NCBI RefSeq assembly: GCF_016937515.1
Contig: NZ_JAFHKM010000002.1
Coordinates: 4,645,001 to 4,709,000, forward strand
DNA: 64,000 nt
Direction: 5' to 3'
DNA from: Cohnella algarum
GTDB lineage: Bacteria; Bacillota; Bacilli; Paenibacillales; Paenibacillaceae
In this document: positions 28,776 through 36,218 of the stretch, piece after piece
How the letters are laid out: the number at the start of each line of letters is the position of its first letter
How positions within the stretch are numbered: position 1 is the stretch's first letter
Position numbers and translations under genes: made by a program
The notes under the pieces: generated by a model
The model's database searches: none
The model's input: the letters and a program-made list of their open reading frames with translations, nothing else
What the model was told of the DNA's origin: nothing

Positions 28776-29884
28776 CCGCTTCCATCCCACTGATAATGTC
28801 GAATCAGCTCCAGATCGAGCTCGGCGCCGATTCCCGCGCCGGACGGCAAGGCGATTTCCCCCCGGTTCGGTTTTAGATCCAGCAATCGGGAAAAAGGGTT
28901 GTCCATGACGTCCCATTCGACGGGCTCGATGCTGTCCGATCCCATTTTGCTCCACTGAGCAAGGCATGCCTGGGCGAAAAGGGCGTAAAGCCGGGACAAC
29001 ACGCCGTCGTACGCATGCGGGGAAACGCGGAGCCCGAAGCTTCGCGCCAGCAAGCCGGCTTCCCGAAAGCGATCGATTCCCGAAAGGTGGAGGGGATCGG
29101 GCGTTACGATATCAAGCGCCTGCCCGGTTAACAAAGGAATGTAATCGGCAGGCGCTTTGACATTTTCGCCGCCGGCGATCGGGATCCGAAGCCGCTGCCG
29201 CAACATCCGGTAATCCGCGGGGTGCTTGGCCGGAATCGGTTCTTCGAGCCAGAGCATATTCGGCCATGTTTCGAGCAAGAATTGCCATTGCAGCGTCGCG
29301 GAAACGTCATAGCTTCCGTTGGCGTCCAGCGCCAGCTCCGATTTTTCCTGCAGCAGGGCCTGAACCTTGCGAATATGCCGCTGGTCGGCGGCGACGGTTT
29401 TCCCCCCGATCTTAAGTTTCAATCTCGGAAACCCTTCGTTTATCGCGGCTTCCACCGCGCGCAGGGAAACGGCTTCCCAATCTTCGTCCTCCGAATACGA
29501 TTGAAACGATGCGTACACCGGCACTTTGTCCCGGAGCTTGCCGCCCCACAGCTCGCAAACGGAAATTCCGCACGACTTGGCGACCATTTCCGTCGCGGCC
29601 ATGCTAACCGCCGCCGCCGCGCGGGCGTGCCATTTCGCGATCGTCCGGATCCATTCGGCCCGGTCGGCGACCGGTTTCCCGGTCAGATACGGGATAATCC
29701 GCTCCCGGAACCCGGCCTGCAGCGCGGGCAGCCAATCGGAGCATTCCCCCCAGCCTTCGACGCCGCTATCGCTCGTCAACCGGACGAGAAAGCTGGACCT
29801 GTAGGCTTTGATCCCGTTCGCGTCGCCGTACGGCTTCGGAAGCCGGTAAAACAAAGGAAAACAATCGACCTTGTGGATGCGCAC
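28763..29884 (-). CDS. Mandelate racemase/muconate lactonizing enzyme family protein
   Basis: An enolase-superfamily enzyme of 373 residues. The N-terminal capping domain is followed by a barrel showing LKLKIGG (catalytic Lys-x-Lys), LALDANGSY, WLEEPI and GGEN, the three carboxylate metal ligands for Mg2+. Such enzymes abstract a proton alpha to a carboxylate, for example in sugar-acid dehydration, dipeptide epimerisation or o-succinylbenzoate synthesis. The KxK form suggests the MLE/dipeptide-epimerase branch rather than sugar-acid dehydratases. The start is GTG 29884, with GGGAGGG upstream on the minus strand. Substrate unknown. Confidence 0.85.
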   Translation of the reverse strand: MRIHKVDCFPLFYRLPKPYGDANGIKAYRSSFLVRLTSDSGVEGWGECSDWLPALQAGFRERIIPYLTGKPVADRAEWIRTIAKWHARAAAAVSMAATEMVAKSCGISVCELWGGKLRDKVPVYASFQSYSEDEDWEAVSLRAVEAAINEGFPRLKLKIGGKTVAADQRHIRKVQALLQEKSELALDANGSYDVSATLQWQFLLETWPNMLWLEEPIPAKHPADYRMLRQRLRIPIAGGENVKAPADYIPLLTGQALDIVTPDPLHLSGIDRFREAGLLARSFGLRVSPHAYDGVLSRLYALFAQACLAQWSKMGSDSIEPVEWDVMDNPFSRLLDLKPNRGEIALPSGAGIGAELDLELIRHYQWDGSGYGF

Positions 29885-30058
29885 CGAAAACCCTCCCGAA
29901 TACGGATGATGCTAGTATGCCGGGCCGTTTTCTTTTTATGAACAAGCTGCGGGTTTTCGGCTTTCCGAGGGATTTTCGGCGAATTCGGCAACTATTTCGC
30001 TGTTTCGGCGTCTATAGAATACTGGGTTTTTTCCGATTTTCCGGGAGAGGGAGATTTC

Positions 30059-30285
30059 ATGACCGTCCGTAAAAGAACCGCCGCGCTGGCCGCAGGGATC
30101 GGGCTGGCCGCGATTTTCGCCGTCGTCGTTGTCGGCATGACGATCGCGGACGTTTTGAAGCCGTTTCGAAGCTTCTCCGTTACGACGAAACCCGAACCGT
30201 CTGCGGGTATACCGAAAGCTTGTCCGGCTATTCGGACGTCGTTATTCGGAACGATGACGTCGAGATTTCCGGGGAATGCATGTAA
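30059..30285 (+). pseudogene. Small membrane-anchored protein, apparently frameshifted
   Basis: GGGAGAGGGAG precedes ATG 30059. The first 30 residues form an N-terminal membrane helix (AALAAGIGLAAIFAVVVVGM). In this frame the reading would run through the terminator hairpin into the intron. In the -1 frame a protein-like stretch ending GYSDVVIRNDDVEISGECM stops at 30285, just before the terminator. One missing base near 30150 would join them into a protein of about 75 residues. Function unknown; the shift may be a sequence error. Confidence 0.45.
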
Positions 30286-30305
30286 AAAATCGAATAAGGA
30301 TGCCG

Positions 30306-30330
30306 CCGAGCCGCAAAGCTCGGTTTTTTT
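30306..30330 (+). terminator. Terminator that serves as the group II intron target
   Basis: CCGAGC (30306-30311) pairs with GCTCGG (30318-30323) and is followed by seven T residues. The intron begins two bases after the T tract. Confidence 0.85.
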
Positions 30331-30331
30331 A

Positions 30332-32233
30332 GTGTGCCACGCATGGCGATTAACTAGGTGGTGAAAGTCCACTGTGGGGGTTTGTAGTTACCAACCACTA
30401 GCCAAGAGCAAGGGTGTCCACCGCGAGGTGGAATCCAAAGGAAGCTGGAGGCAAACTTCCGGCCCAAGGAACACGAACATCATCAGGCATAGGATACGGG
30501 ATGAGTCTGCTAAACAAGACGAAGTCCAATTAACTACACGGACGTACCAATGTAAATGATGTGGGTATATGGAAGGAAAGTGAATCGTCTTACCGTGGGA
30601 GGTCTCATGGACGTGAGGAGATGCACTTCGAATCACGGTTGAAACAAGATTTATCATGAGAAGTCAGCAGACGCCATAGTACCGCGAACAGTCGACGGTT
30701 CGAGGGAAGGGCTGAACCTTAGGAGGTGAAGTCAATGAAAGTTACCGAAACAGGAGCCAAGGGCAGCCAACTTCTAACGGAAGACTCTTTGCAAAAGAAT
30801 AGTGCGGAACACGAAGGATATGCGGGAGTGCACAGTCCTGCGAGGATAACCGAAACCGACGACACCAACGCAACCGAGTCGAAGGACCGGTTGCTTGAGA
30901 AAATCGTTAGCAGGGACAACTTGAACGAAGCATTCAAGAGAGTCAAAGCGAACAAGGGATCGCACGGAATCGACGGGATGGGAGTAGATGAACTTCTACA
31001 ATATCTCAGAGACAACGGCGAGACCATCAAGCAACTGATCTTGGGCGGCAAGTACCGCCCGAATCCCGTTCGAAGGGTAGAGATTCCCAAAGAGAACGGA
31101 AAGAAGAGAAACCTTGGCATTCCAACAGTGGTTGACCGAGTCATCCAGCAGGCAATCGCCCAAGTGCTTACGCCAATTTATGAGAGGCAGTTTTCAGACA
31201 ACAGCTACGGATTCCGACCCAAACGGAGCGCACACCACGCGATGAAACGAAGCCAACAATACGTGCAAGAGGGATATCGTTACGTGGTGGATATGGACTT
31301 GGAGAAATACTTTGACACCGTCAACCAAAGCAAGCTCATCGAGGTGCTTTCAAGAACGATCAAAGACGGACGAGTGATCTCGCTCATCCATAAGTATCTC
31401 CGGGCGGGAGTCGTCGTGAAGCATAAGTTTGAGGACACGGAAATCGGCGTACCGCAGGGAGGGAACCTAAGTCCGATTCTCAGCAATATCATGCTGAATG
31501 AATTGGACAAGGAACTGGAAGCAAGAGGACATCGATTCGTGCGATACGCAGACGATATGCTCATATTCTGCCGGAGCAGGAGGAGTGCGGAGCGTACCCT
31601 GACGAAAATTCTCCCTTACATCGAGAAGAAGTTGTTTCTCAAGGTAAACCGGGAGAAAACGATTGTGGACGATGCGACAAAAGTTAAATTTCTTGGCTTC
31701 TCATTCTACCAGAGCAAAGGGGAAACGCGGGTCAGAATCCATCCCAAATCCGTATCCAAGATGAAAGCTAAAGTGAAAGAGCTAACGTCGAGAAGCAACG
31801 GAATGGGCAACACCGACCGGGCGCTGAAGCTTAGGCGTTACATCATGGGATGGGTAAATTATTTCAAGCTTGCTGACATGAAACAACTACTCCAAACCAC
31901 TGATAAATGGATGAGAAGGCGTATCCGAATGGTCTTCTGGAAGCAATGGAAACGAGTGAGGACGAAACTCGAAAGGCTTATATCGCTCGGAATTCATGAA
32001 CAGAAGGCGTGGGAATACGCAAACACAAGAAAGGGCTATTGGAGAATCTCCAATAGCCCAATCCTCTCGAAGTCCCTCGGTAACAATAGGCTGAAGAACC
32101 TCGGATTCCTTTTCTTTTCTGATTATTATCGACAAGTTACTGCGCATTCCTAATGGAACCGCCGTATACCGAACGGTACGTACGGTGGTGTGGGAGGTCG
32201 GCTGCCCAATTAATGGGTAGCCTCCTACCCGAT
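30332..32233 (+). mobile_element. Group IIC intron with maturase
   Basis: The 5' end GTGTG at 30332 matches the group II start consensus. About 400 bases of structured RNA domains precede the reverse transcriptase gene. After its stop, a domain V-like hairpin (CCGCCGTATACC, GAAC, then GGTACGTACGGTGG, about 32160-32195) and a domain VI-like hairpin (GGAGG... GCCTCC) lead to the end CTACCCGAT at 32233. Insertion right after a terminator T tract is characteristic of class C introns. All parts look intact, so self-splicing and mobility are plausible. Confidence 0.85.
30735..32153 (+). CDS. ltrA: Group II intron reverse transcriptase/maturase
   Basis: The 472-residue protein holds the reverse-transcriptase core with NLGIPTVVDRVIQQAIAQVL, YGFRPKRSAHHA, GVPQGGNLSPILSNI and the catalytic FVRYADDMLIF, followed by the maturase (X) domain and the C-class GIIM end WMRRRIRMVFWKQWKR...AWEYANTRKGYWRIS. 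No HNH endonuclease domain is visible, as in class C. AGGAGGTGA precedes ATG 30735. It helps the intron splice and copies it into new sites. Confidence 0.93.
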   Translation: MKVTETGAKGSQLLTEDSLQKNSAEHEGYAGVHSPARITETDDTNATESKDRLLEKIVSRDNLNEAFKRVKANKGSHGIDGMGVDELLQYLRDNGETIKQLILGGKYRPNPVRRVEIPKENGKKRNLGIPTVVDRVIQQAIAQVLTPIYERQFSDNSYGFRPKRSAHHAMKRSQQYVQEGYRYVVDMDLEKYFDTVNQSKLIEVLSRTIKDGRVISLIHKYLRAGVVVKHKFEDTEIGVPQGGNLSPILSNIMLNELDKELEARGHRFVRYADDMLIFCRSRRSAERTLTKILPYIEKKLFLKVNREKTIVDDATKVKFLGFSFYQSKGETRVRIHPKSVSKMKAKVKELTSRSNGMGNTDRALKLRRYIMGWVNYFKLADMKQLLQTTDKWMRRRIRMVFWKQWKRVRTKLERLISLGIHEQKAWEYANTRKGYWRISNSPILSKSLGNNRLKNLGFLFFSDYYRQVTAHS

Positions 32234-32309
32234 TGCCGAATTGGGAAAAAGTAATAGCAAATACCCGGTCCGAGGGTATACTCCAAAACAGGAAGGAGGT
32301 TTATATTCC

Positions 32310-32654
32310 ATGAAATTTTTGATGAAATGGGTGCTGAACGGGATTATCGTTACGCTCCTGTTGTATTATTACTCGAATGTCGGGTTATGGACGGCGCTCG
32401 TCGCGGCGACCGGCCTTACGGTCATTTCCTGGTTTGTCGGCGACCAGCTCATTTTGCGGAATACGAACAATACGTTGGCTTCGCTGATGGACGGCGTGCT
32501 GACCGCCGTATATTTGGGTTTGCTCAGCTATTTGTTCGACTGGCGGTTGACGGTCGGAGCGATCGCGTTGATTTCGATTCTGATCGCGGTTGCCGAATGG
32601 GTGTTCCATCGTTTCGTCCTGAGGGGAACGCCGCTCATGAAGTCGGCGACCTGA
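32310..32654 (+). CDS. DUF2512 (YndM-like) membrane protein
   Basis: A 114-residue integral membrane protein with four hydrophobic segments; WFVGDQLILRNTNNTLASLMDG between the second and third is the conserved block of the DUF2512/YndM family found in spore-forming Bacilli. Function unknown. GAAGGAGG precedes ATG 32310. The segment between the intron end and this gene is only 76 bases. Confidence 0.7.
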   Translation: MKFLMKWVLNGIIVTLLLYYYSNVGLWTALVAATGLTVISWFVGDQLILRNTNNTLASLMDGVLTAVYLGLLSYLFDWRLTVGAIALISILIAVAEWVFHRFVLRGTPLMKSAT

Positions 32655-32690
32655 GGCGGCATTTCGGTCGCCATGCTGGACGATCTTTCG

Positions 32691-32719
32691 AACGGCTTTC
32701 GCGAGAGGGCCGTTTTTTT
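32691..32719 (+). terminator. Terminator after the DUF2512 gene
   Basis: AACGGC pairs with GCCGTT across a 12-base loop (itself CTTTCGCGAGAGG-like), then seven T residues. Confidence 0.8.
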
Positions 32720-32805
32720 ATTTTTTCCTTTTGCGGAATATAGTATTGTAATTGTATAAGGAACATTCTTAAGGAGGAGGACGGGCAAAAAAGGACTCGT
32801 TTCGG

Positions 32806-33510
32806 CTACATAAGCTCAAGGAGTTTGCATAGCTCGACCAGCCGGCGTACGCCGTCAAACTGCAAACGGTTGCGGTCGTGGATGCTGCGAATCGCGTCTC
32901 CCGTCAATTTTTTCGCCTGTTCGATCCCTTGGCGATCGACGGCTTGGACGATCTCTTTCATATGCTGCAAGAAGTAGACGGTGTTCCGCAGGGTGCGGAT
33001 GAGCAATATTTTGCGAATGTGCGCCGGGGCGAACAGCCGATAGCCGTTGTCCGGATCGCGCGCGGGCTCGAGCAGGCCTTCTTTTTCCCAGTGGCGAATC
33101 GCTGACGTCGTGACGCCCGCGAAGGCGGCCGCTTCGCCGATCGTCATGCTGTTTTTCGGCTTTTTTTTGGAAATCGGGGAAAGCTCCAGGTTTTGCAGAA
33201 GCTCGAGCGTTTGGTCAGCCGCTGCTTTTTCCTGCTGCAATTTCGCTTGCTCCTTGTTGACGAGCCAGAAGGCAGCGTCGATATCGGCCCTTTGGATGCA
33301 GCGGAGCGCCTCGCACGCGACGGCGACGCCGAATCCGGGAAACATCGTTCGCAAGCAGCGAAAATAGGCGAGGTGCACGTCCGTATAAATCCGGTATCCG
33401 TTGGCGGCGCGGGCGGGGGCCGGGACGACGCCCCATGATTCGTAATGGCGCAAAGCGCTTGTGCTGATGCCCAGCTCTTTCGCGATTTCGATCGGTTTGT
33501 AGACTCGCAA
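32806..33510 (-). CDS. Transcriptional regulator with two MerR-type DNA-binding domains
   Basis: The 234-residue protein carries two separate MerR helix-turn-helix units. The first, at the N-terminus, reads VYKPIEIAKELGISTSALRH then YESWGVVPAPARAANGYRIY; the second, about residue 125, reads MTIGEAAAFAGVTTSAIRHW then EKEGLLEPARDPDNGYRLF. A standard MerR protein has one. The region after the second unit is a helical coil. The start is TTG 33510, which has GGGAGG at good spacing; an ATG at 33534 has a weaker site. TTGCCT/TATAGT with a 17-base spacer forms its promoter. It is divergent from chrA and probably controls it. Confidence 0.85.
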   Translation of the reverse strand: MRVYKPIEIAKELGISTSALRHYESWGVVPAPARAANGYRIYTDVHLAYFRCLRTMFPGFGVAVACEALRCIQRADIDAAFWLVNKEQAKLQQEKAAADQTLELLQNLELSPISKKKPKNSMTIGEAAAFAGVTTSAIRHWEKEGLLEPARDPDNGYRLFAPAHIRKILLIRTLRNTVYFLQHMKEIVQAVDRQGIEQAKKLTGDAIRSIHDRNRLQFDGVRRLVELCKLLELM

Positions 33511-33628
33511 TTCGGTCGGCCTCCCTGAAAACATGAAGGTTCGGTCCTTCACTATAGCAAAAGAACGTTTACAAGGCAATCCTCTATTGACAAAAACAGA
33601 TGCTAAACGGCAAAGGAGAGTTAACCCT

Positions 33629-34852
33629 GTGACGACTGACAAACGGCAGCCGGTTACCCGGAACGCCAAGAGGGGAAAAATCGCCGCTCTTCTCGAAGTA
33701 TTGGGCGTCTCGGCAAAGCTCGGCCTGACCTCCTTCGGCGGTCCGATCGCGCATCTCGGTTATTTTCACAATGAATACGTTCGCCGCCGCAAATGGATGG
33801 ACGAGCGGAGCTATGCCGACCTGGTCGCTCTTTGCCAATTCCTTCCCGGTCCAGCCAGCAGCCAGGTCGGCATCGGAATCGGCATCGTCCGGGCGGGGTT
33901 GCCGGGAGGGATCGCCGCATGGTTAGGCTTTACGCTGCCTTCCGTCGTGGCGTTAACGTTATTCGCCCTGCTGCTGCAAGGCTTCGATGTCGGCGGTTCC
34001 GGATGGATTCACGGCCTTAAAATCGTCGCGGTCGCCATCGTCGCGCATGCCGTTCTCGGCATGGCGCAGAAGCTCGCGCCGGATCGCGAACGAGCGGCCA
34101 TCGTCGCGTTTGCCGTTGCCGTCACGCTGCTATGGCCGACCGTCTACGGCCAACTGCTTGCGATGATCGCGGCTGCCGGCGCGGGCTTGCGGCTCTATCG
34201 CGACAAAAAGCAGGAGCCGGGGGAAGGTTTTCCGATTGTCATCAGCCGCGGCGTATCCGTGATTTGCCTTGTCTTGTTTTTCGGCTTGCTGGTCGCGCTG
34301 CCGCTATGGAGGAACGCGACGGGAGGGGAGTCGGGATGGCTCGCGATGACGGACGTCTTCTACCGGTCCGGCTCGCTCGTGTTCGGCGGCGGCCATGTCG
34401 TGCTTCCTTTGCTGGAACGGGAGGTCGTACCGCTCGGCTGGATCGGCAAGGAGGACTTCATGGCCGGGTACGGGGCCGCGCAGGCAGTGCCGGGGCCGCT
34501 CTTTACGTTCGCGAGCTACGTCGGGGCCGCGACCGCGGGCGTGGCGGGGGCGATCGTGGCGACGCTCGCGATCTTTTTGCCGGCATTTCTGCTCGTCGTC
34601 GGCACGCTGCCGTTCTGGAACGGGCTGCGCAACCATCCGAGAGCGCAAGGCGCGCTTGCGGGGGTCAACGCGGCGGTAGTCGGCATTTTGCTGGGGGCCT
34701 TGTACGATCCGCTATGGACGACGGCCATATGGAAACCGGCCGATTTCGTTTTGGCGGTCATCTTGTTTGTGATGCTCGCTTGCTGGAAGCTCCCGCCGTG
34801 GACGGTCGTGCTTGCGGGCGCGGCGGGCGGGATAGCGATAAGCTATTTGTAA
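33629..34852 (+). CDS. chrA: Chromate transporter ChrA (two-domain)
   Basis: ChrA exports chromate and lowers its toxicity. The 407-residue protein has two homologous halves, each opening with the CHR motif: LGLTSFGGPIAHLGYF then CQFLPGPASSQVGIGIG, and GSLVFGGGHVVLPLLE then GYGAAQAVPGPLFTFASY. About ten membrane segments are present. The start is GTG 33629 after AAAGGAGAG. Long-chain family members are proven chromate exporters in Proteobacteria; specificity here is inferred. Confidence 0.88.
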   Translation: MTTDKRQPVTRNAKRGKIAALLEVLGVSAKLGLTSFGGPIAHLGYFHNEYVRRRKWMDERSYADLVALCQFLPGPASSQVGIGIGIVRAGLPGGIAAWLGFTLPSVVALTLFALLLQGFDVGGSGWIHGLKIVAVAIVAHAVLGMAQKLAPDRERAAIVAFAVAVTLLWPTVYGQLLAMIAAAGAGLRLYRDKKQEPGEGFPIVISRGVSVICLVLFFGLLVALPLWRNATGGESGWLAMTDVFYRSGSLVFGGGHVVLPLLEREVVPLGWIGKEDFMAGYGAAQAVPGPLFTFASYVGAATAGVAGAIVATLAIFLPAFLLVVGTLPFWNGLRNHPRAQGALAGVNAAVVGILLGALYDPLWTTAIWKPADFVLAVILFVMLACWKLPPWTVVLAGAAGGIAISYL

Positions 34853-34853
34853 G

Positions 34854-34922
34854 CCCGTGCTCGGCAGCGTCAGCCATAAGGTGGCGAAACGGGCGCACTG
34901 CCCGGTAAGGATCGTGAAGTAG
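34854..34922 (+). pseudogene. Remnant of a universal stress protein gene (UspA C-terminus)
   Basis: Directly after the chrA stop, the frame from 34854 reads PVLGSVSHKVAKRAHCPVRI then VK and stops at 34922. This is the typical last strand and helix of UspA proteins (GSVS...HCPV.IV). The rest of the gene is missing and there is no start, so it is a deletion scar next to chrA. Confidence 0.65.
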
Positions 34923-34936
34923 CTTGGCCATGCAAA

Positions 34937-34966
34937 TTGACTGGGAACGTTCATAAACGCTATAAT
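34937..34966 (+). promoter_or_regulatory. Promoter of the LacI-family regulator
   Basis: TTGACT (34937-34942) and TATAAT (34961-34966) with an 18-base spacer. Transcription should start near 34973, at the first operator half-site. Confidence 0.75.
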
Positions 34967-34973
34967 TTCATTG

Positions 34974-34993
34974 TTGTGCAAAAAATTGCGCAT
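34974..34993 (+). promoter_or_regulatory. LacI-type operator at the regulator's own promoter
   Basis: TTGTGCAA (34974-34981) and TTGCGCAT (34986-34993), 12 bases apart, lie at and just after the transcription start. They match the TTGCGCAA core found at three other promoters of the locus, so autoregulation is expected. Confidence 0.6.
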
Positions 34994-35011
34994 GGATTGG
35001 AGGGAGCGCAA

Positions 35012-36013
35012 ATCAAACTGAAAGAAATCGCAAAAAAGGCAAATGTCTCGATCAGCACGGTGTCCAGGATCATCAACAATCAGGGCAATTTCAGCGAGGA
35101 GACCCGCCGAAAAGTATTGGAAATTGCGAATGAGCATTTAAAACCGGGTGTCGCTCCCTCTAAGCTGGCGGGCATATCCTATAAGATCGTCGTCATCGTT
35201 CCGGGCAATCACGATTTCGTCGATAATGACCCGTCTACCTCTGCGGACCTGACTCATTTGAAGGAAGAACTCGAAGCGTACGGTCATCAAGTTCAAATTG
35301 CGAAGCATCACTCCGACCTGCAGTCGTCTCCGGCTTATAAGCTCTTAAACGAGGAGAAAGCGGACGCAGCCATCGTTTTCGACCCATTCGTCAATGACAA
35401 AATATTCGAAGAATTTGACAGACGCGGAATTCCGTACGTGCTTACGAATGGACGAACCTATAAGTCCGGTCACAACTATATCGACTACGATAACCGCAAG
35501 GGCGCTTATGAGGTGATTCGATATCTGCATGGATTGGGTCATCGGAAAATCGGAATCATCGCGGGGCCCCGGAATCATCTGGTGAATTTAAACCGGCTGG
35601 ACGGGTGCAAAGACGCATTTCGCGATTTGAACATGCCATGGATCGACACCAATGTCGTCATGGGGGCATTCGATCCTGCCCATGGATACGAGGCGGTAAA
35701 GCAATTGATGAGCGAGCAGCCGTCCATAACGGCCATTTTTACGTTTAACGACATCATTGCTTTCGGGGCCATGAAGGGATTGGCCGACCTGAACGTTCGG
35801 ATTCCGAAGGATGTCTCCTTGGTCGGTTTCGACGATTTAAAGCTGTCGGAGTTCATGGTTCCGCCGTTAACGACAGTCCGAAGGTTCAGATACGATATCA
35901 GCTCGATCATCGCAAAGGTTCTGACGGAATTGATTGCGAACCAAAACATTTCAGAAGTACACATCAGCCTTAAGACCGAGCTGATTGAGCGGGAATCATG
36001 CTCAAAAGCGTAG
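35012..36013 (+). CDS. LacI-family transcriptional regulator (apparent ATC start)
   Basis: The DNA-binding domain KLKEIAKKANVSISTVSRII and the periplasmic-binding-protein-like effector domain (GHRKIGIIAGP, FTFNDIIAFGAMKG, VSLVGFDDLKLSEFMVPPLT) make a 333-residue LacI/GalR repressor. The family normally starts Met-Lys-Leu-Lys-Glu-Ile-Ala; here the codon at that place is ATC, 8 bases after a perfect GGAGG. A TTG at 34997 is in frame but has no ribosome site. It probably represses the sugar genes of this locus through TTGCGCAA operators and is relieved by a sugar ligand. Confidence 0.85.
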   Translation: MKLKEIAKKANVSISTVSRIINNQGNFSEETRRKVLEIANEHLKPGVAPSKLAGISYKIVVIVPGNHDFVDNDPSTSADLTHLKEELEAYGHQVQIAKHHSDLQSSPAYKLLNEEKADAAIVFDPFVNDKIFEEFDRRGIPYVLTNGRTYKSGHNYIDYDNRKGAYEVIRYLHGLGHRKIGIIAGPRNHLVNLNRLDGCKDAFRDLNMPWIDTNVVMGAFDPAHGYEAVKQLMSEQPSITAIFTFNDIIAFGAMKGLADLNVRIPKDVSLVGFDDLKLSEFMVPPLTTVRRFRYDISSIIAKVLTELIANQNISEVHISLKTELIERESCSKA

Positions 36014-36042
36014 GGCAAGGTGCTCCGCGAATCGATCCGACA

Positions 36043-36088
36043 AGCCGTCCTTCAGCTGTTCCGCCAAGCTGAGGACGGCTATTTTGCG
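36043..36088 (+). terminator. Terminator after the LacI-family gene
   Basis: GCCGTCC-TTCAGCT pairs with AGCTGA-GGACGGC, followed by TATTTTGCGTTTTT. Very stable stem. Confidence 0.8.
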
Positions 36089-36127
36089 TTTTTCAACTTG
36101 CGCTTGCGGGAATCGTCATAATTTGGA

Positions 36128-36157
36128 TTGACGAAGCGAGCGGAGGTAGACTATACT
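36128..36157 (+). promoter_or_regulatory. Promoter of the DUF4832 gene
   Basis: TTGACG (36128-36133) and TATACT (36152-36157) with an 18-base spacer, the same layout as the regulator's promoter. Confidence 0.75.
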
Positions 36158-36160
36158 GAG

Positions 36161-36193
36161 AGCGCAATTGAATTGCGCAATAAATTTGCGCAG
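36161..36193 (+). promoter_or_regulatory. Triple LacI-type operator
   Basis: GCGCAATTGAATTGCGC (36162-36178) is a perfect 17-base palindrome at the transcription start; further TTGCGCA motifs begin at 36173 and 36186. Three half-operators spaced by 12 and 13 bases suggest strong, co-operative repression. Confidence 0.7.
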
Positions 36194-36218
36194 CAATCAC
36201 CATTATGGGAGGGACGTT

